The notes: generated by a model from the letters alone, not told the origin. A stretch of DNA of 64,000 bases from Rudaea cellulosilytica DSM 22992 (GCF_000378125.1 NZ_KB899244.1:248001-312000), one strand, 5' to 3'; numbered from the stretch's first letter, positions 46,347 to 56,454 are shown. Numbers and translations: made by a program.

Positions 46347-47498
46347 ATGCAGCACAGCCACGACATCCTGCTCAGCCTGTTCGTCATCTTCGTCGCGGCA
46401 CAAATCGGCGGTTTTCTGGCACGCGCCATCAAACTGCCCAGCGTGGTCGGCGAAATCGTCGCCGGCTGCGTGATCGGGCCGTCGGCGCTCGGCTGGATCG
46501 CACCGTCCGAGCCGCTCGAAGTCTTGTCCGAAATCGGCGTCGTGTTGCTGTTGTTCGCGGTCGGCCTGGAAACGCGCATCGAGGAAATGAAACGGGTCGG
46601 CCACAGCGCGTTCCTGGTCGGACTGTTGGGCGTGATCGTGCCGTTCCTGCTCGGCTCGCTATGGGCGCATGGCGCGGGCTACGATTGGGCGAAATCCCTG
46701 TTCATCGCCGCGGCCTTTGTCGCCACTTCCGCCGGCATCACCGCACGCGTACTGCAGGAACTCGGCGTGCTCCAGCGCGAGGAATCGCGCGTGATCCTCG
46801 GCGCCGCGGTCATCGACGACATCCTCGCGATGCTGCTGCTCGGCATCGTCACCGCACTGCAAGCCGGCGAAAACGTGCATATCGGCAAGCTCGCGATCGT
46901 GCTGGCCGAGGCGATCGGTTTCGTCGTCGTGATCGGCCTGTTCGGCACGCGCCTCGCGCGGCGTTCGGCGGCGAGGCTCGGCACGCGCGAGATCGATCTG
47001 CTGCCTGCGGCGCTGGCGCTGTGCGTGGGTCTCGCGTTCCTGTCGACACAATTCGGCTTGGCCGCGATCATCGGCGCCTTCCTCGCCGGCATGGTTGCCT
47101 CGGAGACGCCCCAGCACCGGAAACTCGAACACGATACCAAGCCGCTGCTGATGCTGATGACGCCATTCTTCTTCGTCCTGACCGGCGCCAAGATCGAGCT
47201 CGCGCAGCTCGCATCCACCGACGCCTTGCTGACGCTTGCGCTGATCACGTTGATCGCACTCGTCTCGAAACTGGTCGGCGGCGGCCTCGGCGCACTCGCG
47301 CTCGGCAAGCGCAGCGCGCTGATCGTCGGCGTCGGCATGATGCCACGCGGCGAAGTCGGCGTCGTGATCGCCAGCCTCGGCCTCGCCGCCGGCGTGTTTT
47401 CGCCGCACATTTACGCGCTGATCGTCGCGATGTCGCTCATAACTTCGATCGTCACGCCACCGCTGCTGGCGTTGCTGCTGAAGAACGAAAAAACCTGA
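46347..47498 (+). CDS. CPA2-family cation:proton antiporter (KefB/NapA-like)
   Basis: A 383-aa membrane protein with about 11-12 helices. The ion-site region carries a double acid in VIDDILAML, as in electrogenic NapA-type antiporters, and the conserved AFVATSAGITARVL and LPSVVGEIVAGCVIGPS segments. It lacks the C-terminal TrkA-N domain of KefB/KefC, which suggests Na+/H+ exchange rather than gated K+ efflux. The ATG at 46347 has AAGG upstream. No partner gene adjoins it. Confidence 0.88.
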   Translation: MQHSHDILLSLFVIFVAAQIGGFLARAIKLPSVVGEIVAGCVIGPSALGWIAPSEPLEVLSEIGVVLLLFAVGLETRIEEMKRVGHSAFLVGLLGVIVPFLLGSLWAHGAGYDWAKSLFIAAAFVATSAGITARVLQELGVLQREESRVILGAAVIDDILAMLLLGIVTALQAGENVHIGKLAIVLAEAIGFVVVIGLFGTRLARRSAARLGTREIDLLPAALALCVGLAFLSTQFGLAAIIGAFLAGMVASETPQHRKLEHDTKPLLMLMTPFFFVLTGAKIELAQLASTDALLTLALITLIALVSKLVGGGLGALALGKRSALIVGVGMMPRGEVGVVIASLGLAAGVFSPHIYALIVAMSLITSIVTPPLLALLLKNEKT

Positions 47499-47698
47499 GT
47501 GCGATTCTATCCGGATGTCGAATTGGATTGACGCAATGCAAGCGCAGGTAACGAACGGGCAATTTGCTGTGCCCGCTCCACTGCATATGTTTGTCCATCA
47601 TGCTGCTCAGCGACTTGCCTGCGGGGGCGGACGCACCGTTGGCCTTCGGAATCGCTTCGAACCTTTCCTGCCCGGAAACAGCCCGCGTCCGGCGCCCC

Positions 47699-48337
47699 TC
47701 AGCGCTGCGATCGTCTCCTTGCGATCGCGACGAGCAGTGCGGCGATCGCGAAGAAAGCGATCAGGATCGCGAGCGCATTGACGATCACGCGCCCGGTGCC
47801 CAGCGTCGGCACATCGATGAATGGATACGGATAGAAACCGTCGACCGCACCGCGCACCATCGCGTAGGCGAAATAGGCGATCGGGTACGCGGCCCAGCGG
47901 ATGATTTCTATATAGCGTAGCGGTTGCGTCAATGCGGCCAGCCACCACCAGCCGAGAAACAGGAGCGGATCGACGTTGTGCAACAACACGTCCGCAAGCA
48001 ATTGCAGGCCTTGTGGATTCCAGGTGTTGCGCAGCAGCAGGTTGTAGGCGATGCCGACAAGAACGATGTTCGCGGCGATGCCGGTCACGATGCCAGGCGA
48101 AACCAGAACATTTGCGGATCGACGCAACGCCGCCGCAGCCAGCGCCGCGGCGGCGATCAGGTTGGTCAGGATTGTGAAAAAGGCGAAATACGTCCAGACG
48201 CCATTCCACGCACCACGCCCGTTCGTCTGCGCGAGTTCGATCGAAAGCCAAAGCTGCAACAGCAGCGCGAACCAGGCGGTCGCCGCTGCGGCACGCGCAT
48301 ACCAAAGCTTGTGGTCGTTTCGCTGCAGTGTCCGCAT
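47699..48337 (-). CDS. Pr6Pr-family six-helix membrane protein
   Basis: A 212-aa membrane protein with six hydrophobic helices. The segments FFTILTNL, LLHNVDPLLFLGWWW and YPFIDVPTLG match the Pr6Pr (FAR-17a/AIG1-like related) family. Function is unknown. The ATG at 48337 is in a normal position. It is convergent with the CPA2 gene across a 200-bp gap in which I see nothing. Confidence 0.83.
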   Translation of the reverse strand: MRTLQRNDHKLWYARAAAATAWFALLLQLWLSIELAQTNGRGAWNGVWTYFAFFTILTNLIAAAALAAAALRRSANVLVSPGIVTGIAANIVLVGIAYNLLLRNTWNPQGLQLLADVLLHNVDPLLFLGWWWLAALTQPLRYIEIIRWAAYPIAYFAYAMVRGAVDGFYPYPFIDVPTLGTGRVIVNALAILIAFFAIAALLVAIARRRSQR

Positions 48338-48380
48338 GGCGCGATTCTACGCACCGCAGCGCGCCCGCGCAGCAGCAATA

Positions 48381-48632
48381 TCAGGCTGAGGTCTTCGCTG
48401 CTTCGGCAAGCCGCGCGATCGCGGCACGCGCAAGCTCATTGAGCCCCTCGCCGCTGTGTCCGGCGAAGTGCGCAAGGATCTTCTTGCGCATGCGCGGCTC
48501 CCAGAAACGTGTGATGTGATTCACGATGCCGTCGACCGCGAGCTTGCGATCCGGCTCCGAATGAAAGTAGTCGGCAATGTCGTTCGCCATCTTGACGAGT
48601 GCCGCCGAGCTGTCGTGCGCTTGCGTGGTCAT
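48381..48632 (-). CDS. fdsD: Formate dehydrogenase delta subunit FdsD
   Basis: An 83-aa protein with LVKMANDIADYFHSEPDRK and a basic segment FWEPRMRKKILAH. It matches the small FdsD protein required for assembly or stability of soluble NAD-linked formate dehydrogenases. It is the last gene of the fds operon and its ATG overlaps the fdhD stop (ATGA). Confidence 0.9.
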   Translation of the reverse strand: MTTQAHDSSAALVKMANDIADYFHSEPDRKLAVDGIVNHITRFWEPRMRKKILAHFAGHSGEGLNELARAAIARLAEAAKTSA

Positions 48633-49513
48633 GCCCCATGTTCCGCTGGTTGTCTGCCTGCCCGCTGCGGCGGGCCGGATGCCTGCGCCGCAGCCGCGAT
48701 CAATCGCCGACCGTTGGCGTAGACGCCGTAGCCGTCCGCGCGGGCAAAGCCGATGAGGGTGACATCCGCCTCCTGCGCCAGCGCGATCGCCAGCGCAGTC
48801 GGCGCCGAGATCGCGACGAGGAAGCCGATGCCGACCGTGGCTGCCTTCATCACCATTTCGTAGCTGGCGCGACTGGTGACGACGAGGAAGCCCTCGTGCG
48901 GATCGACCCCGGCACGCTGCATCGCGCCGATGAGCTTGTCGAGTGCGTTGTGACGGCCGACGTCTTCGCGCAGCAGCGCCACGCTGCCGTCGAGATTCGC
49001 CCATGCTGCCGCATGCACTGCGCCCGTGGCCGCGTTGACGACCTGGCGCTGCTGCATCTCGCCTAGCGCCTGGCGCAAAGCGCCTTCGTGCACTTCGGCA
49101 GCGCCGTCCACCGCCGGCGGATGCCGCACAGCTGCGTCCAGCGTCTGCGCGCCGCAGAGGCCGCAGCCGGTGCGCCCGGTAAGCTCGCGCACGCGGTCCT
49201 CGAGCACGGCGGCCTTCACCTCGGGGATGGCAATGTGCAGCTCTATGCCGGCCAGGGCTTCAGCCACTTCCACTTTCTCGAATTGCGCGGCGCTGTCGAT
49301 GATGCCCTCGCTCAACGAGAACCCGAGCGCGAAGTCCTCCAGATCGACCGGCGTCGCCATCATCACCGCGTGCGGGCGTTCGTTGTAGACGAAGGCGATC
49401 GGAATCTCTTCGGCGATCGCGTCGCGCACGCGCACGGCGACGCCGTTGCGATGGCGCTCGACCTCGCGTGCGACGGCGCCACGGGGCAACGCTGTTGCGG
49501 ACTTGTCGTTCAA
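48629..49513 (-). CDS. fdhD: Formate dehydrogenase sulfurtransferase FdhD/FdsC
   Basis: A 294-aa accessory protein that delivers sulfur to the molybdenum cofactor of formate dehydrogenase. The CxxC pair is in TGCGLCGAQ, and the GFLVVTSRASYEMVMKAA segment is conserved. No ATG lies near; I chose the TTG at 49513, which overlaps the fdsA stop (TTGA) and has GGAG 9 nt upstream. It lies between fdsA and fdsD, the position of fdsC in Cupriavidus and Rhodobacter. Confidence 0.92.
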   Translation of the reverse strand: MNDKSATALPRGAVAREVERHRNGVAVRVRDAIAEEIPIAFVYNERPHAVMMATPVDLEDFALGFSLSEGIIDSAAQFEKVEVAEALAGIELHIAIPEVKAAVLEDRVRELTGRTGCGLCGAQTLDAAVRHPPAVDGAAEVHEGALRQALGEMQQRQVVNAATGAVHAAAWANLDGSVALLREDVGRHNALDKLIGAMQRAGVDPHEGFLVVTSRASYEMVMKAATVGIGFLVAISAPTALAIALAQEADVTLIGFARADGYGVYANGRRLIAAAAQASGPPQRAGRQPAEHGA

Positions 49514-52440
49514 ACCGCGGTCGCTCCGGATTCGCGCAGCAATTCCTGCTGCTGCTCACTGAACACGCGATAGCGCTGTTGCCATTCCGAGGGCTGGCTC
49601 ACGCGCGTGATCTGCACCGCGGTGACCTTGTATTCGGGACAGTTCGTCGCCCAGTCGGAGTTGTCGGTCGTGATCACATTCGCGCCCGAGAACGGGAAGT
49701 GGAACGTCGTATACACTACGCCCGGTTGCATGCGCGCGCTGATCGTCGCGCGTAGCACGGTCTGCCCGGCGCGGCTTTCGATGCCGACCCAGTCGCCCTC
49801 GGCGATGCCGCGATCCTCCGCATCCTGCGGGTGGATGTCGAGGCGGTCCTCGCTGTGCCAGCGGCTGTTCTCGGTGCGCCGCGTCTGCGCACCGACGTTG
49901 TACTGCGAAAGGATGCGGCCGGTAGTCAGGATCAGCGGATACTTCGCATTGACCTTTTCCGCGGTCGGCACGTACTCGGTCAGCATGAAGCGGCCCTTGC
50001 CGCGGACGAATTCGTGCACGTGCATGGTCGGCGTGCCGAGCGGCGCCTCTTCGTTGCAAGGCCACTGGATGCTGCCGAGCTCATCGAGCTTCTTGAAACT
50101 GACACCGGCGAACGTCGGCGTCAGCCGCGCGATCTCGTCCATGATTTCGGACGGATGCGCGTAGTTCATCAAATAGCCCATCGCGTTCGACAGCAACTGG
50201 GTGATCTCCCAATCGGCATAGCCATTCTTCGGTTGCATGACCTTGCGCACGAGCGAGATGCGGCGCTCGGCATTGGTGAACGTGCCGTCCTTCTCGAGGA
50301 ACGACGAACCGGGCAGGAACACGTGCGCGAACTTGGCCGTTTCGTTGAGGAACAGGTCCTGCACGACGACGCACTCCATCGCGGTCAACGCCGCGGTGAC
50401 GTGCTGCGTGTTCGGATCGGACTGGGCGATGTCCTCGCCTTCGATGTAGATACCCCTGAACTCGCCGTCGAGCGCAGCTTCGAACATGTTCGGTATGCGC
50501 AGCCCCGGTTCGTTTTGCAAATGCACGTTCCATGCCTGCTCGAACGTCGCGCGCACGGCGTTGTCGGCGACATGCCGGTAGCCGGGAAACTCGTGCGGGA
50601 ACGAACCCATGTCGCAGGACCCCTGCACGTTGTTCTGTCCGCGCAACGGATTGACGCCGACGCCTTCGCGGCCGATGTTGCCGGTCGCCATCGCGAGGTT
50701 GGCGATGCCCATGACCGTGGTCGAGCCTTGCGAATGTTCGGTCACGCCGAGGCCGTAGTAGATCGCGCCATTGCCGCCGGTAGCATACAGCCGCGCAGCG
50801 GATCGAACCTGCGCTGCAGGCACGCCGGTCACGCTTTCCATCGCCTCGGGCGAGTTGCGCTGCTCGCTGACGAACGCACGCCACTTCGCGAACGCGTCGG
50901 CCTCGCAGCGCGTGCGCACGAACTCTTCGTCGACCAGGCCCTCGGTCACGATCGCATGCGCGAGCGCGGTCACGAGCGCGACGTTCGTACCCGGCTTGAG
51001 CTTGAGGTGATAGTCGGCCTGCACATGCGGCGTGCGCACGATGTCGATGGAGCGCGGATCGACGACGATCAGCTTCGCGCCCTGACGCAGCCGCCGCTTC
51101 ATCTGCGAGGCGAACACCGGATGACCGTCGGTCGGATTGGCACCGATGACCATGATGACGTCGGCTTGCATCACCGAATCGAAGTCCTGCGTGCCGGCGG
51201 ATTCGCCGAGCGTCTGCTTGAGGCCGTAGCCGGTCGGCGAATGGCAGACGCGCGCGCAGGTATCGACGTTGTTGTTGCCGAAGCCGGCACGCACGAGCTT
51301 CTGCACGAGATAAGTCTCCTCGTTCGTGCAACGCGAGGAGGTGATGCCGCCGATCGAATCGCGGCCGTATTTCGCCTGGATGCGCTTGAACTCGGACGCG
51401 GCGTGTGCGATCGCTTCCTCCCACGAAACCTCGCGCCACGGATCGGAAATCTTCGAGCGGACCATCGGCTTGAGGATGCGGTCCTTGTGCGTGGCATAGC
51501 CGATCGCGAAGCGACCCTTGACGCAGGAATGGCCGTGGTTCGCGCGGCCGTCCTTGTTCGGCACCATGCGTACGATTTCCTCACCGCGCATCTCGGCGCG
51601 GAAAGAGCAGCCAACGCCGCAGTAGGCGCAGGTCGTGGTGACGCTGTGCTCCGCTTGGCCGATCTTGATCAGCGATGTCTCGCTCAGCGTCGCGGTCGGG
51701 CACGCCTGCACGCAGGCGCCGCACGAGACGCATTCGGAATCCATGAAACCTTCATCCTGGCTTGCGGCGACTTTTGAAGCGAAGCCACGCCCCTGGATTG
51801 TCAGCGCAAGCGTGCCCTGCTGCTCGTCGCAGGCGCGCACGCAGCGCGAGCAGACGATGCACTTGGAGGGATCGAAGGTGAAGTACGGATTTGATTCGTC
51901 TTTAGCGGAAAAAAGCGGGTTCTTTCCGTTTTGCGTGCGCACCGCGGTGATTTCGCCGAAACCCTTCGGCACCGGTTGTCGGCTTTCTGCATAGACGTGA
52001 TTCACACCATCATAGCCATAGCGCACGTCGCGCAGGCCGACTGCGCCGGCCATGTCCTGCAGCTCGCAGTGGCCGTTCGCCGGACAGGTCAGGCAGTCCA
52101 ACGGATGGTCGGAAATGTACAGCTCCATGACGCCGCGGCGAATGTCGGCGAGCTTCGCGTTCTGCGTCGTCACCTTCATGCCGGCCGCGACGGGCGTCGT
52201 GCACGAGGCCGGATAGCCCTTCATGCCTTCGATCTGCACGAGGCAGAGCCGGCACGAACCGAACGCATCGAGCAACTCGGTCGCGCACAGTTTCGGAATC
52301 TGGACGCCCGCCTCGGATGCCGCGCGCAGCACCGAGGTACCTGCCGGCACGCTCACTTCGCGTCCGTCGATCGTCAGCGTGATTTGCTGCGCGGACTTGG
52401 ACTTGGGCGTACCGAAATCGAGTTCGACTATGGATAGCAT
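49510..52440 (-). CDS. fdsA: NAD-dependent formate dehydrogenase alpha subunit FdsA
   Basis: A 976-aa molybdenum enzyme that oxidises formate to CO2. The N-terminus has a [2Fe-2S] site (Cys52, 63, 66, 80), a His-ligated [4Fe-4S] (His112, Cys116, 119, 125), two ferredoxin-type [4Fe-4S] sites (Cys194/197/200/204 and 237/240/243/247) and the [4Fe-4S] next to the cofactor (Cys271, 274, 278, 306). Cys399 in RVCHSPT, followed by His400, is the expected Mo ligand, so this is a cysteine rather than selenocysteine enzyme. The ATG at 52440 has GAGGTGAA. It follows fdsB after 58 nt. Confidence 0.97.
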   Translation of the reverse strand: MLSIVELDFGTPKSKSAQQITLTIDGREVSVPAGTSVLRAASEAGVQIPKLCATELLDAFGSCRLCLVQIEGMKGYPASCTTPVAAGMKVTTQNAKLADIRRGVMELYISDHPLDCLTCPANGHCELQDMAGAVGLRDVRYGYDGVNHVYAESRQPVPKGFGEITAVRTQNGKNPLFSAKDESNPYFTFDPSKCIVCSRCVRACDEQQGTLALTIQGRGFASKVAASQDEGFMDSECVSCGACVQACPTATLSETSLIKIGQAEHSVTTTCAYCGVGCSFRAEMRGEEIVRMVPNKDGRANHGHSCVKGRFAIGYATHKDRILKPMVRSKISDPWREVSWEEAIAHAASEFKRIQAKYGRDSIGGITSSRCTNEETYLVQKLVRAGFGNNNVDTCARVCHSPTGYGLKQTLGESAGTQDFDSVMQADVIMVIGANPTDGHPVFASQMKRRLRQGAKLIVVDPRSIDIVRTPHVQADYHLKLKPGTNVALVTALAHAIVTEGLVDEEFVRTRCEADAFAKWRAFVSEQRNSPEAMESVTGVPAAQVRSAARLYATGGNGAIYYGLGVTEHSQGSTTVMGIANLAMATGNIGREGVGVNPLRGQNNVQGSCDMGSFPHEFPGYRHVADNAVRATFEQAWNVHLQNEPGLRIPNMFEAALDGEFRGIYIEGEDIAQSDPNTQHVTAALTAMECVVVQDLFLNETAKFAHVFLPGSSFLEKDGTFTNAERRISLVRKVMQPKNGYADWEITQLLSNAMGYLMNYAHPSEIMDEIARLTPTFAGVSFKKLDELGSIQWPCNEEAPLGTPTMHVHEFVRGKGRFMLTEYVPTAEKVNAKYPLILTTGRILSQYNVGAQTRRTENSRWHSEDRLDIHPQDAEDRGIAEGDWVGIESRAGQTVLRATISARMQPGVVYTTFHFPFSGANVITTDNSDWATNCPEYKVTAVQITRVSQPSEWQQRYRVFSEQQQELLRESGATAV

Positions 52441-52498
52441 GGTTCACCTCTCAAAAGCATCGCCGTCATTCCGCAAGAGACTGTCGGCGTGGCGGGCA

Positions 52499-54031
52499 TC
52501 AAGCAAAATCCTGCGGAAAATATTTCAACGCGCTGACGACCGGATCCGGGGTCAGCCCGCCGAGTGCGCACAATGAACCGTAGCGCATCGTGTTGCACAA
52601 GTCGTCGAGCAGCGCGAGATTCTTCTCGCGCTCGATGTTCGCGCGGATGCGGTCGAGCACTTCCGTGCCGCGCGTCGACCCGATCCGGCACGGCGTGCAC
52701 TTGCCGCACGATTCAACCGCACAGAACTCCATCGCGTAGCGCGCTTGCTCGAACATGTCGACGGTATCGTCGAAGGCGACGATGCCGCCGTGGCCGAGCA
52801 TCGCGCCGATCGCGGCGAAGGCCTCGTAGTCGACCACGGTGTCGAACTGCGATTCGGGCAGGTAGGCGCCGAGCGGACCGCCGACCTGCACGGCGCGGAT
52901 CGGTCGGCCGCTCAACGAGCCGCCGCCGTAGTCGTAGAGCAATTCGCGCAAGGTCGCGCCGAACGCTTTTTCGACCAGGCCGGTGCGCTTGAGGTTCCCC
53001 GCGAGCTGAATCGGCAGCGTGCCGCGCGAGCGGCCGGCGCCATAGTCACGATAGAACTGCGCACCCCTGTCGAGAATGATCGGCACCGAAGCGAACGAGA
53101 TCACGTTGTTGATTACAGTCGGCTTGCCGAACAGGCCCTGGATCGCCGGCAGCGGCGGCTTGAAGCGCACCTGGCCGCGCTTGCCTTCCAGGCTGTCGAG
53201 CAACGATGTTTCCTCGCCGCAGATGTAGGCGCCGGCGCCGAGACGCACCTCGAGATCGAAATTCTTGTCGCTGCCGAGGATGTTCGTGCCGAGCCAGCCG
53301 GCTGCGTAAGCGTTCGCGATCGCCGCGTTCAGCGCACGATGCGCATGCGGATACTCGCTGCGCAGATAGATGTAACCCTGCGTCGCGCCGACCGCGACGG
53401 CGGCAATCGTCATGCCCTCGACGAGGCAGAGCGGATCGCCTTCCATCAGCATGCGATCGGAGAACGTGCCCGAATCGCCTTCGTCGGCATTGCAGACGAT
53501 GTACTTCTGCGTGCCTGCCGCGCCGAGCACCGTGTTCCATTTGATGCCCGTTGGGAACGCCGCGCCGCCGCGGCCGCGCAGGCCGGAATCTGTCACGGCC
53601 TTGACGATGTCGACCCCGCTCATCGCCAGCGCATTGCGCAAGCCGGCGTGACCGCCGTGGGCGACGTAGTCGTCGACGCTGAGCGGGTCGGTGACGCCAA
53701 CGCGCGCGAAGCACAGGCGCTGTTGGTTCTTGAACCAAGGTTGGTCCCCGACCGCACCGACACGCAGTGCGTGTGCCTCACCCTGCACGAAATTCGCAGC
53801 GAACAGAGCGGCCACGTCCGCAGCCTTGACCGGGCCATAGGCAATACGCCCGGCCGGCGTCGCGACTTCAACCAGCGGTTCGAGCCAGAACATGCCGCGC
53901 GAGCCGTTGCGCACGAGTTCGATTTCGATGCCGCGTTGCTTGGCTTCATCGACGATGGCCCGTGCGGTCGCCTCGGCGCCAAGTGCAAGCGCAGTCGCAT
54001 CGCGCGGCACGAATATCTTCACGCCGCTCAT
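52499..54031 (-). CDS. fdsB: Formate dehydrogenase beta subunit FdsB (NADH/FMN subunit)
   Basis: A 510-aa NuoF-like protein that passes electrons from FdsA to NAD+. An N-terminal thioredoxin-like region precedes the FMN/NAD domain with GLRGRGGAAFPTG and GAGAYICGEETSLL; a [4Fe-4S] site lies in ESCGKCTPCRIG with a later Cys in SLCALGG. The ATG at 54031 overlaps the fdsG stop (ATGA). Confidence 0.96.
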   Translation of the reverse strand: MSGVKIFVPRDATALALGAEATARAIVDEAKQRGIEIELVRNGSRGMFWLEPLVEVATPAGRIAYGPVKAADVAALFAANFVQGEAHALRVGAVGDQPWFKNQQRLCFARVGVTDPLSVDDYVAHGGHAGLRNALAMSGVDIVKAVTDSGLRGRGGAAFPTGIKWNTVLGAAGTQKYIVCNADEGDSGTFSDRMLMEGDPLCLVEGMTIAAVAVGATQGYIYLRSEYPHAHRALNAAIANAYAAGWLGTNILGSDKNFDLEVRLGAGAYICGEETSLLDSLEGKRGQVRFKPPLPAIQGLFGKPTVINNVISFASVPIILDRGAQFYRDYGAGRSRGTLPIQLAGNLKRTGLVEKAFGATLRELLYDYGGGSLSGRPIRAVQVGGPLGAYLPESQFDTVVDYEAFAAIGAMLGHGGIVAFDDTVDMFEQARYAMEFCAVESCGKCTPCRIGSTRGTEVLDRIRANIEREKNLALLDDLCNTMRYGSLCALGGLTPDPVVSALKYFPQDFA

Positions 54032-54558
54032 GGCGCCGTCCTCGCCGTCTTCAGCAACTCGTCGAATAGGGCCGGCGTCACGCGCGCATGCAATTCGTCA
54101 TCGCCGATCAGTACCGATGGACCGCAGCCGCAGTTGCCGAGGCAGTAGACCGGCTCGAGCGTGATTGCGCCGTCGCTCGTCGTCTCGTGGAAGTCGATAC
54201 CGAGCGCTTTCTTGGCATGCACCTCGAGCGCGCGTGCGCCGAGCGCCTGGCAGGCCTCGGCGCGACAGATTTGCACGACCTTGCGTCCCGGCGGCGCGCT
54301 GCGGAAGTGGTGATAGAACGTCACCACGCCGTGCACTTCGGCGCGAGTCAGGTTGAGGCTCTGCGCGATCAACGCGAGCGAATCCGGCGGAACGTATCCG
54401 AGCGCATCTTGCACGGCGTGCAAGACCGGCAGCAACGCGCCGGGCTTCGCATGGTGCATATCGATCGCCTGCGCTACCGCTTGTCGCACCGGCGCCGGCA
54501 AGTCGGCGGACTTGCGCTTCGCGCCATCGACGAGCACATTGATTTTTGCTGGCTTCAT
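54028..54558 (-). CDS. fdsG: Formate dehydrogenase gamma subunit FdsG
   Basis: A 176-aa NuoE-like protein with a [2Fe-2S] site built from CRAEAC and CLGNCGC. The helical N-terminus includes LLPVLHAVQDALGYVP. It works with FdsB in electron transfer to NAD+. It follows the OFA carrier gene after 129 nt, in which a GC-rich hairpin-prone stretch is present but no gene. Confidence 0.95.
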   Translation of the reverse strand: MKPAKINVLVDGAKRKSADLPAPVRQAVAQAIDMHHAKPGALLPVLHAVQDALGYVPPDSLALIAQSLNLTRAEVHGVVTFYHHFRSAPPGRKVVQICRAEACQALGARALEVHAKKALGIDFHETTSDGAITLEPVYCLGNCGCGPSVLIGDDELHARVTPALFDELLKTARTAP

Positions 54559-54687
54559 AGGCTTGCCGTCATCGAGTTCATTGCACCGCTTCCATTCGTC
54601 GTCCCGGCGACCATCGCGATCGGAATCGCACCTGCTTCGACCCGGAGTCCGGCCGCCGGGTTCCGGCTATCGCGGGATGCGAAACGT

Positions 54688-56349
54688 TCAAAATAGTGCC
54701 GCCACTTTTTGCAGGGTAATCCATACGCCCCACGCCACCGGAATGCCAATCGCGACCCATGCCGCGTAGACCAGAACGATCGGCGTCGGCGAACCGCCGT
54801 TGCCGCGCGCGGGTCCGACCGCGTTCGCGATCGCGGCGTCGTGCGCGAGCTTGCGTTCCGCGGCGAGTTCCGCGTCGGTCATGAACCACTTCGCCGCCAC
54901 AGGCCGCACCAGCGCGTTGCAGATCAGGCCGACGACGAGCAAGCCGACCAGCACATACATGGTCGTGTCATAGACCTGGTTGCGCGCCACGCCCGCGGCA
55001 ATCTGCGCGTCGCGGAACGAGCTGATCAGCAGCGGACCGATCACGCCGGCCGCGGACCACGCCGTCAGCAGGCGCCCGTGGATCGCGCCGACCATTTGTG
55101 TACCGAACATGTCGGCGAGGTAGGCAGGGACCGTCGCGAACCCGCCGCCGTACATGGTCAGGATCACGCAGAACGCCGCGACGAACAACGCAACCTGCCC
55201 GGCATGGCCGAGGCTCGGCACCAGGCCGTAGAGGACAATGCCGAGGACAAAGAAGATGAAGTACGTGGGCTTGCGCCCAAGATAATCCGACACCGAGGCC
55301 CAGCCGAAGCGGCCGGCGATGTTGAACAGGCTGAGCAGGCCGGTGAACCCGGCGGCGATCGCCGCGATTGCGCCTTTCTGCACCGGGTCGAGTTCACTGA
55401 AGCCCGCACCGACACCGATGAGCTTTCCGCCGAACACTTCCTGCAGCATCGGCGAGGCCATCGCGAGTACGCCGATGCCGGCGCTGACGTTCATGCACAG
55501 CACGCCCCAAATGCACCAGAACTGCGGCGTCCTCCAGGCCTTGTCGAGATGCACCTGGCCGCGCGTGATCATTGCCTTGCCGGCGGCGTCCACAGGCAGT
55601 GTCCAGCCCTTCGGCGACCAGCCAGCCGGCGGGATGCGGTAGCCGAAGGCGCCGATCAGCATGACGACAAGATAGATCGCTCCCATCGCGGCGAAGGTTT
55701 CCCAGACGCCGACCGAGGTGGGCGTCGCGAAGTGCTTCATCAGCTTGTCCGCAAGCGGCGCGCCAATCATCGCACCGCCGCCGAAGCCCATGATGGCCAT
55801 GCCCGTGGCCATGCCGCGCCGGTCGGGAAACCATTTGATCAGCGTCGATACGGGCGAGATGTAGCCCAAGCCCAGGCCGACGCCGCCGATCACGCCAGTG
55901 CCAAGCCAGATCAGCCAGAGCTGGTGGACGTAGATGCCGAGCGCGCCGAGCAGAAAGCCGCCCACCCAGCAGCATGCCGAAACAAAACCTGCCTTACGCG
56001 GACCGACGCGTTCGAGCCAACCGCCCCACAGCGCGGCGGAGACGCCAAGTACGACAATGAACAGCGTGAAGGTGAACGTGAGCGACGACACCGACCAGTC
56101 GCAATTCGTCACGAACAATTCGGAAAACCAGCTCGTGCCCGCGGGACAGGCGATCGGTTTGGCGATGCCCAGCGCTTTCGACAGCGGCAGCCAGAACACC
56201 GAAAACCCATACGCCATGCCGATACACAAATGTATGCAAAGCGCTGCGGGTGGCACCAGCCAACGGTTGAAGCCGTCAGCGGCGACCGTGCGCTCCTTGT
56301 CGAGCAGGCCCGTGGAATTGCCAGGAATTGCGTCTATTGCGCTAGCCAT
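54688..56349 (-). CDS. OFA-family MFS transporter (oxalate/formate antiporter type)
   Basis: A 553-aa carrier with about 12 helices. The region GMAYGFSVFWLPLSKALG, the loop motif ERVGPRKAGF and FPDRRGMATGMAIMGFGGG match the OFA group around OxlT. The family exchanges oxalate, formate or other monocarboxylates. The ATG at 56349 has an AGGAGGGGAG site; an open frame continues upstream to 57546 but lies antisense to the regulator and is not real. It precedes the formate dehydrogenase genes on the same strand, which suggests formate uptake. Confidence 0.9.
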   Translation of the reverse strand: MASAIDAIPGNSTGLLDKERTVAADGFNRWLVPPAALCIHLCIGMAYGFSVFWLPLSKALGIAKPIACPAGTSWFSELFVTNCDWSVSSLTFTFTLFIVVLGVSAALWGGWLERVGPRKAGFVSACCWVGGFLLGALGIYVHQLWLIWLGTGVIGGVGLGLGYISPVSTLIKWFPDRRGMATGMAIMGFGGGAMIGAPLADKLMKHFATPTSVGVWETFAAMGAIYLVVMLIGAFGYRIPPAGWSPKGWTLPVDAAGKAMITRGQVHLDKAWRTPQFWCIWGVLCMNVSAGIGVLAMASPMLQEVFGGKLIGVGAGFSELDPVQKGAIAAIAAGFTGLLSLFNIAGRFGWASVSDYLGRKPTYFIFFVLGIVLYGLVPSLGHAGQVALFVAAFCVILTMYGGGFATVPAYLADMFGTQMVGAIHGRLLTAWSAAGVIGPLLISSFRDAQIAAGVARNQVYDTTMYVLVGLLVVGLICNALVRPVAAKWFMTDAELAAERKLAHDAAIANAVGPARGNGGSPTPIVLVYAAWVAIGIPVAWGVWITLQKVAALF

Positions 56350-56454
56350 CTCCCCTCCTGTGCGCCGCTCGAGCGGCTTGTCGATGTCGATCGGGCCGCG
56401 CTCACAGCCGGCATCCGTCGCACTTTTGCACCATAGCGGAGCGCTCGAGAACAG

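Noticed and set aside
49831-51777. 648-aa open frame on the plus strand
   Set aside because: Antisense to fdsA; composition is His/Arg/Asp-rich with no domain resemblance.
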